The notes under the pieces: model-generated
Database searches by the model: none
Seen by the model: only the letters and a program-made list of their open reading frames with translations
What the model was told of the DNA's origin: nothing
Shown here: positions 15,881-25,400 of the stretch, piece by piece
How the letters are laid out: each line of letters opens with the position of its first letter
Numbering within the stretch: position 1 is the stretch's first letter
Position numbers and translations under genes: made by a program
Assembly (NCBI GenBank): GCA_934591705.1
Contig: CAKTPM010000001.1
Location: forward strand, 62,001 to 126,000
Reading direction: 5' to 3'
Origin: an uncultured Oscillospiraceae bacterium
GTDB taxonomy: Bacteria > Bacillota > Clostridia > Oscillospirales > Oscillospiraceae
DNA length: 64,000 nucleotides

Positions 15881-16801
15881 ATGCTCAATAACTTTTCCAT
15901 TATGACCGACAGTCCCATCCGCTTTCCCGGTCTTTTCGGCGACTGGGCCTTCACCGGCTCGGGCAGCATCCATATCGGCAGCTTCTCCCTGCACTGGTAC
16001 GGCATTCTCATCACCTTAGGGCTGGCGCTGGGCAGCTGGTTCTGCCTGCGGCACAAGGAGCGCTACGGCATCCGGGAGGACGATTTTCTCGACTGCCTGG
16101 TCTGGGGCATCCCCGGTGCCATCATCGGCGCCCGGATCTATTATGTACTCTTCTATCTGGATCTCTACCGGAGCGCTGACGGCTCCTTCCAGTGGGGCAA
16201 GGCCGTGGCCGTGTGGGACGGCGGCCTCGCCATCTACGGCGCGGTCATCGCCATCGTGCTCATCGCCCTGGTCATCTGCCGGATAAAGAAGCTGAAGTTC
16301 TTCGCCCTGACGGACTTTATTGTGCCCGGCCTCCTCATCGGCCAGATCATCGGCCGCTGGGGGAACTTCATGAACCGGGAGGCCTTCGGCGGCCTCACCG
16401 ACCTCCCCTGGCGCATGGAGCTGACCACGGTCTCCGGGCAAGCCGTGTGCGTACACCCCACCTTCTTCTATGAGAGCTTCTGGAACCTCATCGGGCTTTT
16501 GCTGGTGGTGCTCGTCATCTCCAAAAACCGGCATTTCGACGGCGAGAACACCTGGTTCTACTGCCTCTGGTACGGCTTTGGCCGCTTCTGGATCGAGGGC
16601 CTGCGCAGCGACTCCCTCTATCTCTTCAACTGGGAGCTCTTCGGCCAGCCCATCCGGGTGAGCCAGGCGCTGAGCTTGGTGCTGGTGATCGCGGCCGCGC
16701 TGATGCTGCTCTACCACCTCAAGGTGGTACACCATACCCCGGAGGAGCTTTTTGCCAATGCGCAGAAGGCGCAGGATCCCCCGGAGAACAAGGAGGACTG
16801 A
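15881..16801 (+). CDS. lgt: Prolipoprotein diacylglyceryl transferase
   Basis: A 306-residue integral membrane enzyme that attaches diacylglycerol from phosphatidylglycerol to the lipobox Cys of prolipoproteins. About seven membrane segments are visible. The HWYGILI motif (near residue 39) and the signature GRWGNFMNREAFG (about residues 164-176) are diagnostic, and the C-terminal WYGFGRFWIEGLRSDSL contains the conserved Arg. AAGGAGGG stands eight bases before ATG 15881. It is co-directional with folD, whose ATG lies two bases after the stop. Confidence 0.95.
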   Translation: MLNNFSIMTDSPIRFPGLFGDWAFTGSGSIHIGSFSLHWYGILITLGLALGSWFCLRHKERYGIREDDFLDCLVWGIPGAIIGARIYYVLFYLDLYRSADGSFQWGKAVAVWDGGLAIYGAVIAIVLIALVICRIKKLKFFALTDFIVPGLLIGQIIGRWGNFMNREAFGGLTDLPWRMELTTVSGQAVCVHPTFFYESFWNLIGLLLVVLVISKNRHFDGENTWFYCLWYGFGRFWIEGLRSDSLYLFNWELFGQPIRVSQALSLVLVIAAALMLLYHLKVVHHTPEELFANAQKAQDPPENKED

Positions 16802-16803
16802 GT

Positions 16804-17646
16804 ATGTCCGCTACGATCATGGACGGCAAGCGGCTTGCCGCGGACATCAAGTCCGGTATCGCCGAAACCGTATTCTATATGGAGCGCAAGCCCACCTTAG
16901 CGGTGGTGCTGGTGGGGGATGATCCCGCCTCCGCCCTCTATGTGCGCAGCAAGGCCCGGGACTGCGCCGACTGCGGCATCCTCTGCCGGGACCACCACCT
17001 GCCGGCAGAGGTCTCCCAGAAGGCGCTTCTGGCCCTGGTGCGGGAGCTCAACGCCGACGAGGCCGTGGACGGCATCCTGGTGCAGCTTCCTCTGCCCCGG
17101 CGGCTCAACGCCGACGAGGTGCTCCGCGCCATCGACCCGGACAAGGATGTGGACGGCTTCCACCCCTTCAATGTGGGCCGCCTGTGGCAGGGAGAGCGCG
17201 TATACGCCCCCTGCACCCCGGCGGGCATCATGGCCCTTTTGCGGGAATACCATATTGACCCTGCCGGTAAAAGCTGTGTGGTCATCGGCCGCAGCAGCAT
17301 CGTGGGCAAGCCCATGGCGGCGCTGCTGCTGCAGGCCAACGGCACCGTGACCATGTGCCACAGCCGCACGGAGAACCTCCGGGACATCTGCCGGCAGGCC
17401 GATATCCTGGTCTCCGCCGCCGGCTGCCTGGGACTGGTGACGGCAGATATGGTCAAGCCGGGCGCCGCGGTGGTGGATGTCTCCATGAACCACGATGCCC
17501 GGGGCCGCCTCTGCGGCGACACGGACTTCGCCGCCGTGGCGGAGCGGGCCGCCTACATCACCCCCACCCCCGGCGGCGTGGGGCCCATGACCCGGGCCAT
17601 GCTGCTGGTGAACACCCTGGCTGCCGCCCGTCGCCGGGGCAAGTAA
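16804..17646 (+). CDS. folD: Methylene-tetrahydrofolate dehydrogenase / cyclohydrolase
   Basis: A 280-residue bifunctional enzyme that converts 5,10-methylene-THF to 10-formyl-THF in two steps, feeding purine synthesis and Met-tRNA formylation. Visible landmarks are YVRSKARDCADCGI with the catalytic Lys, DGILVQLPLPRRL, KDVDGFHPFNVGRL, the Rossmann loop VIGRSSIVGKPMA (about residues 160-172) and the C-terminal TPTPGGVGPMTRAMLL. All are standard. It closes the ymfF-ymfH-lgt run. Confidence 0.95.
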   Translation: MSATIMDGKRLAADIKSGIAETVFYMERKPTLAVVLVGDDPASALYVRSKARDCADCGILCRDHHLPAEVSQKALLALVRELNADEAVDGILVQLPLPRRLNADEVLRAIDPDKDVDGFHPFNVGRLWQGERVYAPCTPAGIMALLREYHIDPAGKSCVVIGRSSIVGKPMAALLLQANGTVTMCHSRTENLRDICRQADILVSAAGCLGLVTADMVKPGAAVVDVSMNHDARGRLCGDTDFAAVAERAAYITPTPGGVGPMTRAMLLVNTLAAARRRGK

Positions 17647-17647
17647 A

Positions 17648-17697
17648 AAATAAGCAAAATAATAAGAGCCGCGCGGCTCTTATTATTTTGCTTATTT
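17648..17697. terminator. Perfect 50-bp palindrome, bidirectional terminator
   Basis: Bases 17648-17672 are the exact reverse complement of 17673-17697, with the centre at GCGC. It separates convergent folD and the NlpC/P60 gene. Arms rich in A and T give U-tracts both ways. Confidence 0.85.
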
Positions 17698-17713
17698 CAC
17701 TTTTTGCCGCCCA

Positions 17714-19024
17714 TCAGACCAAGCGCCGGGCGCCCACATAGCGGGAGGGATAGCTGCCGCTGTCCAGGGACGAGGTGATGACGCCCACCTTGTAGGTGGA
17801 GGCGTGGACAAAATTGCCCTCGCCCACATAGATGCCCACATGGCCGATGGCGTGGCCGTCGCCGGAGAAGAACACCAGGTCTCCCGGCTGCAGGTCAGCC
17901 CTGTCCACCGCCGTGCCGTACTTATACTGGCTGGTGGCCCCGTGGGGCAGGGTCACGCCGTAGAGGCCGTAAACATACATGGTAAGACCCGAGCAGTCGA
18001 AGCTGCTGGGGCCGCTGCCGCCGTAGGAGTAGCTGCAGCCCAGGTATTGCTGGGCACTGGCCGCCACCTGGGCGCCGCTGCCGCTGGCCGGTACGGTGAC
18101 GGTGTCCTCCGCCGGCTTATCCTCGGTGACGGTCCCCGTGACGGCGTCCTCTGTCTTATCCTCGGCAGGGGCCGCCTGTGCCGGCCTCTTGACGCCGATG
18201 GCCAGGTAGTCGCCGCTGACATAACCGCTGCCGCCGGCAGCGGTGATCTGATACCAGCCGCTGTCAAAGCCCAGCACATCCACATATTCCCCGTTTTTGA
18301 CGCTGCCTGTCACGCTGCCCGAGCTGCCGGGGGCCGAGCGGATATTCAGGATATCCGCGGTGACCTTGGCCGTGGCCTTAAAGGAGAGCTTGGTCTCCAG
18401 GCGCAGCATGTCCGCGGAAATGTAGCCGGCGCTGTCACCGCGCTTCACGGCGTACCACTGGCCCTCCACGCCGGTCACGGATACCACCATGCCTGCGGAG
18501 AGGGTGGCGAGCACCTTTCCGTTTTGATCGGCGGTCTGCCGCAGGCTCACGCCCCCGCCGTTCACCACGCCCAGGGCCTTCACCCCCGTGGTGCTGCCGG
18601 CGGGAAGCTTCCCCTTCTCGGCTGCCGCTTTTTCCGCTGCCGCCTTCTCGGCGGCGGCCTTCTCCGCAGCTGCCTTATCGGCGGCGGCCTTCTCCGCCTG
18701 GGCCTTTTCCCACAGGGCTTGGGCCACAGCGGCGTTCTGCTGGGCGGAGGTCAGCATCACCGGCGCATCGGCGGTCGGGGCCGCCTCCTCCGCCGGAGCT
18801 TGCGGCTCTGCCATATTCTCGGTCTCCGCCGGGTCCCGGGTATCCCGGGAGGGCTCCTGCTTTCCGGGCAGCGCCGCGGCGGCATAGGTCTGCTGCACAG
18901 GCGGGTCCATCGCCGCCTGGGAAAGCTGGGGATAGAGCAGCACGCCCGTACAGACCAGCACCAGCCCAAGGCCGGCACAGAGGAGATAGAGACCCTTACC
19001 GGGCTTTTTTCCTTTGTAGTTCAT
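17714..19024 (-). CDS. Membrane-anchored SH3b-SH3b-NlpC/P60 cell wall peptidase
   Basis: This 436-residue protein is probably a D-glutamyl-(L)-meso-diaminopimelate endopeptidase cutting peptidoglycan stem peptides. A single N-terminal membrane segment spans about residues 12-32, followed by a low-complexity linker. An Ala/Glu/Lys helix of AAAEK repeats covers about 105-138. Two bacterial SH3 domains lie at about 148-208 and 215-277. The NlpC/P60 domain spans about 318-436 with the catalytic Cys344 (FDCSG), His395 (GHVGIY) and His407 (FVHAST). The helix repeat could act as a spacer through the wall and is prone to length change. The next upstream gene stands three bases away, so the two are probably co-transcribed. 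Confidence 0.88.
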   Translation of the reverse strand: MNYKGKKPGKGLYLLCAGLGLVLVCTGVLLYPQLSQAAMDPPVQQTYAAAALPGKQEPSRDTRDPAETENMAEPQAPAEEAAPTADAPVMLTSAQQNAAVAQALWEKAQAEKAAADKAAAEKAAAEKAAAEKAAAEKGKLPAGSTTGVKALGVVNGGGVSLRQTADQNGKVLATLSAGMVVSVTGVEGQWYAVKRGDSAGYISADMLRLETKLSFKATAKVTADILNIRSAPGSSGSVTGSVKNGEYVDVLGFDSGWYQITAAGGSGYVSGDYLAIGVKRPAQAAPAEDKTEDAVTGTVTEDKPAEDTVTVPASGSGAQVAASAQQYLGCSYSYGGSGPSSFDCSGLTMYVYGLYGVTLPHGATSQYKYGTAVDRADLQPGDLVFFSGDGHAIGHVGIYVGEGNFVHASTYKVGVITSSLDSGSYPSRYVGARRLV

Positions 19025-19027
19025 GGC

Positions 19028-19327
19028 TTACAGCTTGCCGGCCAGGGCGCGCTCCAGCCAGATGGCGCCCACATCCATGGCGGCATAGAGAGAGTCCTTC
19101 TCGGTTTTCTTCACCACCCGATCCCGGGACTTGAGATCCGGATCCGTCAGCTGCAGCTGCACGCTGACCTTGGTGGCCACCTCCATGTCCTGCACCTTCT
19201 TGGTGCCCAGGATCTGGAACATCACAATGTACTTGTCGGCCATGGAGCCGTAATAGATGAGATTATCAATGCGGCGCAGAGGATGGTTCTTATAGACCAG
19301 ACCCTCGGCCTTTTTTTCTTCAGCCAT
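19028..19327 (-). CDS. Conserved-looking small protein of unknown function
   Basis: A 99-residue soluble protein that I cannot name. It begins MAEEKKAEG and has segments of mixed charge (VYKNHPLRRIDNLIYYGSMADKYIVMFQIL) that look like a small alpha/beta fold. AGGAGG with a seven-base gap fixes ATG 19327; the longer frame from 19348 has none. It is followed three bases later by the wall peptidase gene, so both may be made together. No metal or nucleotide motif is visible. Confidence 0.65.
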   Translation of the reverse strand: MAEEKKAEGLVYKNHPLRRIDNLIYYGSMADKYIVMFQILGTKKVQDMEVATKVSVQLQLTDPDLKSRDRVVKKTEKDSLYAAMDVGAIWLERALAGKL

Positions 19328-19472
19328 AATATTACCTCCTGTGTACAATTAGGGCCATTTTAGCATAAACAGGCGGCTATGTCAATTTTGACCCCGGGAA
19401 AAATTATGACAGTCCCCGGGGCGCTGCGACAAAAGAGGTCGTTTTTCCCACCCGGAGCCGCCAAAAGGGGCC

Positions 19473-19508
19473 AAAAATGCAGGCATCCCCGGGATTTCCG
19501 GGGATGCC
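19473..19508 (-). terminator. Terminator of rqcH
   Basis: GGCATCCCCGG and CCGGGGATGCC pair across a short loop. On the minus strand they are followed by TGCATTTTT. It lies 28 bases beyond the rqcH stop. Confidence 0.65.
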
Positions 19509-19535
19509 CCTTCTGCGCTGAAATTTTTTCTTCTC

Positions 19536-21257
19536 TCACGCCTGCAGGGCCTTCACCAGGTCCCTGTCCGGGGTGACGGCCAGGGTCTTGCAGGTGGTAT
19601 AGGTGACCATGCCCGGCCGGGCGCCGGCGGGCTTTTTCACATACTTCACCGGCGTATAGTCCACCTCCACCTTGCCCCCCTCCCGGCCCTGGGAATACCA
19701 GGCCGCCAGCACCGCCGCCTGGCGGAGGCTCTCTGCATCGGGCTCGGCGCCCTCGGTGCAGAGGATCACATGGCTGCCGTGTATCTTCTTGGTGTGGAGC
19801 CAGATGTCCCCCCGCTGGGCAAGCTTGGTGGTGAGCTTGTCGTTTTGCGCATTGCTGCGGCCCACCAGCACCCGCAGGCCCGCCGTGGTGCGAAACTCCC
19901 GGGGCTTGTTCTGCCGCTGGAAGCCCGCCTGCTTTTTGCCCCGGCCCCGGAGGATACCCGCCTCGGTGAGCTCGGCGCGGACATCGTTGAAGTCCTGCTC
20001 GCTTTCGCACAGGGCCAGCTCCTGGACCACGCTCTCCAGATAGGTGAGCTCGGCGCGGTTTTTTTCCAGCTGCCGCGTGAGCATCTCCTGGGCGGTCTTG
20101 GCCTTGGTGTACTGCTTGAAGTACCTGGCGGCGTTCTCCTGGGGCGTCAGGCGCTCATCCAGGGGGATGGTGATCTCCGGGCAGCCCTCGGCGTAGTAGT
20201 TCTCCGCCGCCAGGGTCTTTGCCCCCCGCTGCATACGGTATAGGTTGGCGGTGATGAGCTCCCCGCAGATGCGCCACCGGTCGCGGTTTTTGGTGCGCTC
20301 CAGCTCCAGCTCCTGGGAGGCGATCTTCCGCCGGGTGCGGTTCACCGCGTTGGTGGCGGCCTTGAGAAGATCCCGCCCCCGCTGGCGCACCCGCTCCTGC
20401 TGCTCGCGCTCCTCATAGAAGCTGTCCAGCAGCTGGGAAAAGCTCTCGCAGACCCGGCTTTCCATGAAGCCCTCATACTGCAGGATGGGGCAATAGGAAA
20501 AGTCGCCGGGGGTGCCGCCGCGCTCCAGCAAAAGGGGCATGAACCGCTCCTGGGCCACGGCCTCCCGCCAGGCGCTGAAGGCGTCCCACAGCGGCGCTCC
20601 GTCCCCCCGGACATCCACCGCGCCATAGGCCCGATACACCAGCTCCCGGGCGATAAGGGGGGATATGGCGTTGAAGGTGTCGGTGAGCCAGCGATCCAGG
20701 GGGGCCTCCTCCGGCAGGAGCCGGAGAAAATCCGCCTCCTCCACAGTGAGGGGATCGCGCTTCTTCACAGAGGTCGGCAATTGATAGTAGAGCCCCGGCA
20801 GCACCTGACGGTCCGGGGACATCTCGAAATCCACCCGGCGCAGGCAGTCCAATATCCGCCGCTGGCCATCGCAGAGGATGAGGTTGCTGTGGCGGCCCAT
20901 GGCCTCTAAGATCAGCTCATAGCGCCCCGGCTCCCCCAGCTCGTCTACGGCCTCAATGCCCAGGATCACCACCCGCTCCCGGGGCACCTGCTCCACCGAC
21001 ACGATGCGCCCGCCGCCCAAGTGCTTGCGCAGCAGCATGCAGAACATGGGGGGCTGGGAGGGGTTGTCCCGGAGCTGCTCGGTGAGGTGCAGCCGGGGCT
21101 GGTTGGGGTTGGCGCAGAGCAAAAGCCGGGTCTTTCCCCGGAGCAAAAGCACCGCCTGATCCCGGGCGGGCATCTGAATTTTATCGATACGGTTCCCCAG
21201 GAGCCGGGGAGCGATCTCTTTTACGACTGCCTCAAGGCAGATGGCGTCCAGCGGCAT
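19536..21257 (-). CDS. rqcH: RqcH (NFACT family, ribosome quality control)
   Basis: A 573-residue protein that binds split 60S-like (50S) subunits holding stalled peptides and recruits tRNA-Ala to add alanine tails, marking the chain for proteolysis. Domains in order are NFACT-N from residue 1 (MPLDAICLEAVVKEI), the HhH/coiled-coil middle (about 240-420, with MTRQLEKNRAELTYLESV) and NFACT-R at the C-terminus (DIWLHTKKIHGSHVILCTEG, about 487-507). The usual Asp-Arg loop region is present near the start of the second strand of NFACT-N. Older annotations call it fibronectin-binding protein. Two bases separate it from mrnC, so they are probably co-transcribed. Confidence 0.92.
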   Translation of the reverse strand: MPLDAICLEAVVKEIAPRLLGNRIDKIQMPARDQAVLLLRGKTRLLLCANPNQPRLHLTEQLRDNPSQPPMFCMLLRKHLGGGRIVSVEQVPRERVVILGIEAVDELGEPGRYELILEAMGRHSNLILCDGQRRILDCLRRVDFEMSPDRQVLPGLYYQLPTSVKKRDPLTVEEADFLRLLPEEAPLDRWLTDTFNAISPLIARELVYRAYGAVDVRGDGAPLWDAFSAWREAVAQERFMPLLLERGGTPGDFSYCPILQYEGFMESRVCESFSQLLDSFYEEREQQERVRQRGRDLLKAATNAVNRTRRKIASQELELERTKNRDRWRICGELITANLYRMQRGAKTLAAENYYAEGCPEITIPLDERLTPQENAARYFKQYTKAKTAQEMLTRQLEKNRAELTYLESVVQELALCESEQDFNDVRAELTEAGILRGRGKKQAGFQRQNKPREFRTTAGLRVLVGRSNAQNDKLTTKLAQRGDIWLHTKKIHGSHVILCTEGAEPDAESLRQAAVLAAWYSQGREGGKVEVDYTPVKYVKKPAGARPGMVTYTTCKTLAVTPDRDLVKALQA

Positions 21258-21259
21258 AG

Positions 21260-21661
21260 CTACTCCTCTATCATCGTTCCGAACAGTTCATTGATCCGCG
21301 CCTCCCGGCCCTGGAGATACAGCCATCCGAAGAGTGCCTCTAAGGCCGTGGCCTGCTGATACTCCGCCCGCTGGGCGTGCTTGGGGATGGTGTGGACATG
21401 GGCGTTGCGTCCCCGGCGAAAGACATCCGCCTCCTCCGGGGTCAGCAGGGGCAGTATCTTTTCCGCCAATGCCGCCTGCCGGGGGGCGCACACCAGCTCC
21501 ACCGTGGCCCGGTGGAGCCCTTTGCCGGTGGCCTTGCCCCGGGAGCAGAGATAGCCCCGTACCAGCAGCTCATACACCGCGTCCCCCATGTGGGCCAGGG
21601 CGATGGAGCTCAGACCCCGCAGGGCGTCCGGGGTAAAGTCCTTGTGAAAATAATCTGTCAT
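21260..21661 (-). CDS. mrnC: Mini-ribonuclease III
   Basis: A 133-residue RNase III-like protein without the dsRNA-binding domain. It trims the ends of the 23S rRNA precursor. The catalytic signature LAHMGDAVYELLVRGYL (about residues 22-38) contains the acidic residue pair. The second helix has YQQATALEALFGWLYLQG, matching the family. Length is normal. It lies four bases downstream of the next minus-strand gene and just upstream of rqcH, a ribosome maintenance pairing. Confidence 0.93.
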   Translation of the reverse strand: MTDYFHKDFTPDALRGLSSIALAHMGDAVYELLVRGYLCSRGKATGKGLHRATVELVCAPRQAALAEKILPLLTPEEADVFRRGRNAHVHTIPKHAQRAEYQQATALEALFGWLYLQGREARINELFGTMIEE

Positions 21662-21665
21662 CGCC

Positions 21666-22073
21666 TTACTCCCCCGCCTTCAGGCGGCTCAAGACCTCCT
21701 CCACCCGATAGATGGCCTCCTCCAGCTGGCGGCCGGCATCATTGATCTGCGTCTGCACAAAAATATCGGCGAAGAAGTTGTCGTAGTAATCAAAAAAGCC
21801 GATGAGCCCATCCATCTGCAGGTTCATGTGTACATCGTTGAGCTCGTGGCCGAAGCGCTGGAGGTCGATGCGGGCGTTCTCCATCAGGCGGCGGGCGTTG
21901 TCCATCTTGCCGCGCTTGATGAGCGTGGTAAAAAATCCGCCGCCGAGAATGTCCACGATGCCCCAGTTCCGGGCTCGCTTCAGCTCGTCATAGGCGGCAT
22001 ATAGGCTGCTCAGAGCGCGCTCCCCGGCCTCGATGGCCTCCCGGCGCTCCCGGTCATACATATCTTGCGTCAT
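21666..22073 (-). CDS. Small helical protein of unknown function
   Basis: A 135-residue largely alpha-helical protein that I do not recognise by name. A central GGGFFTTLIKRGKMDNARRLM motif (about residues 44-64) breaks two helical parts; the second contains FFDYYDNFFADIFVQTQIND. No signal peptide or obvious membrane span is seen. The chosen ATG 22073 is preceded by AAAGGA. It leads the mrnC-rqcH run, so it may be transcribed with them, but no link to ribosome biology is visible in the sequence itself. Confidence 0.65.
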   Translation of the reverse strand: MTQDMYDRERREAIEAGERALSSLYAAYDELKRARNWGIVDILGGGFFTTLIKRGKMDNARRLMENARIDLQRFGHELNDVHMNLQMDGLIGFFDYYDNFFADIFVQTQINDAGRQLEEAIYRVEEVLSRLKAGE

Positions 22074-22267
22074 TGTTTCCCGTTCCTTTCTCGGAATGTG
22101 GCTATTATAGCGTTTTTTGCGGCGATATGCAAGCAAAAGCCGCCTGCGGCTCTCCGCCGCCGGGATGCAGCCGCCTCTCAGCGGGCAAACGCCGTCCCCC
22201 TCCGGCCGCCGATAATTGAAAAAGGACGATTTTCACAATATTGCGCAGTGTTTTTCCCCCTTTTCTA

Positions 22268-22311
22268 TTGCATCTTTGCCTATTTGATGGTAATATTTTG
22301 TATGGTATAGC
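22268..22311 (+). promoter_or_regulatory. Promoter region of the repeat/LRR/dockerin gene
   Basis: Two overlapping options: TTGCAT (22268) with a 17-base spacer to TAATAT (22291), and TTGATG (22284) with a 16-base spacer to TATAGC (22306). The rest of the intergenic stretch 22074-22414 shows no gene; it is GC-rich up to about 22200 and then AT-rich before these elements. Confidence 0.5.
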
Positions 22312-22414
22312 GACACAACCACACAGCAACACATCGATCCACGGCCCGGCACGGCCCGCAGGCAAGGCCGCCGGGCTCGCATTCGCCCCAAAAACGAAAA
22401 AGGAGAACGATGAC

Positions 22415-25400
22415 ATGAAAAGAACGATCAGCTTCCTGCTGTCCCTTCTCATGGTGCTGACCCTGCTGCCCGCCGCCGCCCTGGCTGAGGGCACAGGTGC
22501 AGACCCCCAAGAGGCACCCTCTGGGGAGGAGAGCGGCCTCGTGGCGCGCTTTGAGGTAACGACCCCCGTGGAATTCATTGTAAACTGCGGCGGTTACCTG
22601 GAAAAAGACGGCGGCGAGCCATGGTACCGCTACTTTATATTCCCGTCTGACTACACCTATGCCGTGACCTTCACGGAGAAGGGCGCGGAAATGTACAACG
22701 ACGGCAAGCTGGAATTCACCGGCACGGGCGCCGCACTCTATACACAAACCGGCCATGAGGTGAACTTCGGCAATGACCAGTGGAGCCGCCACTGGACCGT
22801 TGCGGGGGAAAACTTTGCCACCGTCTCTTTTCTGGGCAAGGAAATAACGATCCCCGTGACCGTCCGGCCCTCCCCGGTGGAGAGCATTGCGCTGACGGCC
22901 CCCGTGGAATTCATCGAGCATACCGGCGGCCAGTGGAATGGCAGCGGCGATGGCCGGTGGTATTACTACTACATCGATCCGGAGGACTACACCTATGCCG
23001 TGACCTTCACAAAGGAGGGCGCGGAAATGTACAACAACGGTAATACCCAATTCGTCGGCAGCAGAGATGCGCTCCGCAATCTGACCGGCTATGGGGCGGA
23101 CTTTTATGCGGACCAGGAAAATACACACTGGACCGTCGGCGGGGAGAACCGTGTCACCCTTTCCATTTTAGGCAAGGAAATAACGATCCCCGTGACCGTT
23201 CAGCCCTCACCGATAGAGATCTTTTCGCTGACGACCCCCGCGGAATTCATTGAAAACTGCGGCGGTCGCCTGGAAAAAGACGGCGGCGAGCCATGGTACC
23301 GCTACTTTATATCCCCGTCTGACTACACCTATGCCGTGACCTTCACGGAGGAGGGCGCAAAAAAATACAACGGCGGCAACCGGGAATTCACCGGCACGGG
23401 CACCGCACTCCATATACAAACCGGCCATGAGGTGAACTTCGGCAATGACCAGTGGAGCCGCCACTGGACCGTTGCGGGGGAAAACTTTGCCACCGTCTCT
23501 TTTCTGGGCAAGAAAATAACGATCCCCGTGACCGTCCGGCCCTCCCCGGTGGAGAGCATTGCGCTGACGGGCCCCATAGAATTCTTTGAAAACTGCGGCG
23601 GTTGGTGGAACGGCAGCGGCGATGGCCGGTGGTATTCCTACTATGTCGATCCGGAGGACTACACCTATGCCGTGACCTTCACAAAGGAGGGCGCGGCAAG
23701 GTACAACAACGGTAATACCCAATTCGTCGGCAGCAGAAATGCGCTCCGCAAGCTGACCGGCTATGGGGCGGACTTTTATGCGGACCAGGAAAATACACAC
23801 TGGACCGTCGACGGGGAGAACCGTGTCACCCTTTCCATTTTAGGCAAGGAAATAGAGCTCCCCGTGACCGTCCGGCTCTCCCCGATAGAGAGCTTTTCGC
23901 TGACGGCCCCCGTGGAATTCTTTGAGCATGACGGCGGCTGGTGGAATGACAGCAGCGATGGCCGATGGTATTGCTACTACATCAGTCCGTACGATTACTC
24001 CTATAAGGTGACCTTCACGAAGGAGGGCGCGGCAAGGTACAACGGCGGCAAAACCCAATTCGTCGGCAGCAGTGATGAGCTCCACAAGCTGACCGGCTGC
24101 GAGGTATCCTTCCACGACGACCAGTGGAGCAGCCACTGGGAGGTCGGCCGGACCTATACGGTCACCGCTAACCTTATGGGCAGGGAGCTTCCTCTGGAGG
24201 TGCCCATCGTGCCCTCCCCGGTGGAGAGCTTTGCGGTCAATACGACCTCCCTGGAGCTGGTGGAAAACGGGAGCGGGTATTGGCAGCTCGATGAGAATAG
24301 GGGCAGCTGGTTTTTCTATGAACCGGATTTTAGAAATACCCTGCAGTACACCGTGACCTTCACAAAGGAGGGCGCGGAAAAGTACAACGGCGGCAACCAG
24401 GAATTCACCGGCAGCGGGCCCCAGCTGGATGAAAAGTTCGGCTCCTGGGTGAAATGGAATTCCGAGCAGAGCCCGGAGGATATTTGGCTGCCGGGCCGAT
24501 CCTACACGGCCACCGCCTCCTTCATGGGCAGGGAGGCCGCGCCCAGCTCCATATACATCAAGAGCGGCACACGGGTCGATCTCACCGCCGAAAGCTTCCC
24601 GGATCGAGCCCTGCGGGACTATCTGACAGAGAGATACGATCCCAACCGCATGGGCCACATCAATCAGGAGCAGGTGCAATGGATCTACTGTGACGGAGTC
24701 GCCGATGTCACAGGCCTCCAAGCATTCACGGACCTCCAGGAGCTGGTCCTAAATAATGGTACCTTCGCTGCGCTGGATGCCTCCTCCTTTACCAAGCTGG
24801 CGTATTTGGAGGTCACAGGCAACAAAAATCTGACCCAGATCACCTTCGGCAAAGATCACAGATCCCTGGAGCGTCTCTCCCTGGAGAACAATCAGCTGAA
24901 AACACTGGATGTCTCCGGGAATAAGGAGCTGGAGTCGCTGAACTGCAGCAATAACCTGCTCACCGCTCTGAATGTGTCCGGCTGCACCAAGCTGGAGCTG
25001 CTGCTTGCTGACCAGAACCAGCTTTCCGCTCTGAATGTATCCCAGAATACCGCCCTCCGGGAGCTGAGCTGCGGCGGTAATCGGCTCACCGCACTCAACC
25101 TGACCAAGAATACCGCACTGGAGGTGCTGGATTGCTGGGGCAATCAGCTGAGTACACTGGATGTCTCCCGGAATAAGGCGCTGGAGGTGCTGGGCTGCGG
25201 CAGTAACCTGCTCACCGCCCTGAATGTATCCCAGAGCACCGCCCTCCGGGAGCTGAGCTGCGGCGGTAACCGGCTTACCGATCTGAATGTGTCCCAGAAT
25301 ACCGCCCTCCAGAGGTTGGGTTGCGGCGGTAATCGGCTCACCGCACTCAACCTGGACAATAATACCGCCCTGGAGGCGCTGGATTGCGGCGAGCTCGGGC

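Noticed and set aside
14575..16056. Long minus-strand frame opposite ymfH and lgt
   Set aside because: Shadow of two well-identified plus-strand genes; no motif and no start signal.
19536..21257. Fibronectin-binding adhesin
   Set aside because: The domain order is that of RqcH, an intracellular ribosome-quality-control factor; the older name is misleading.
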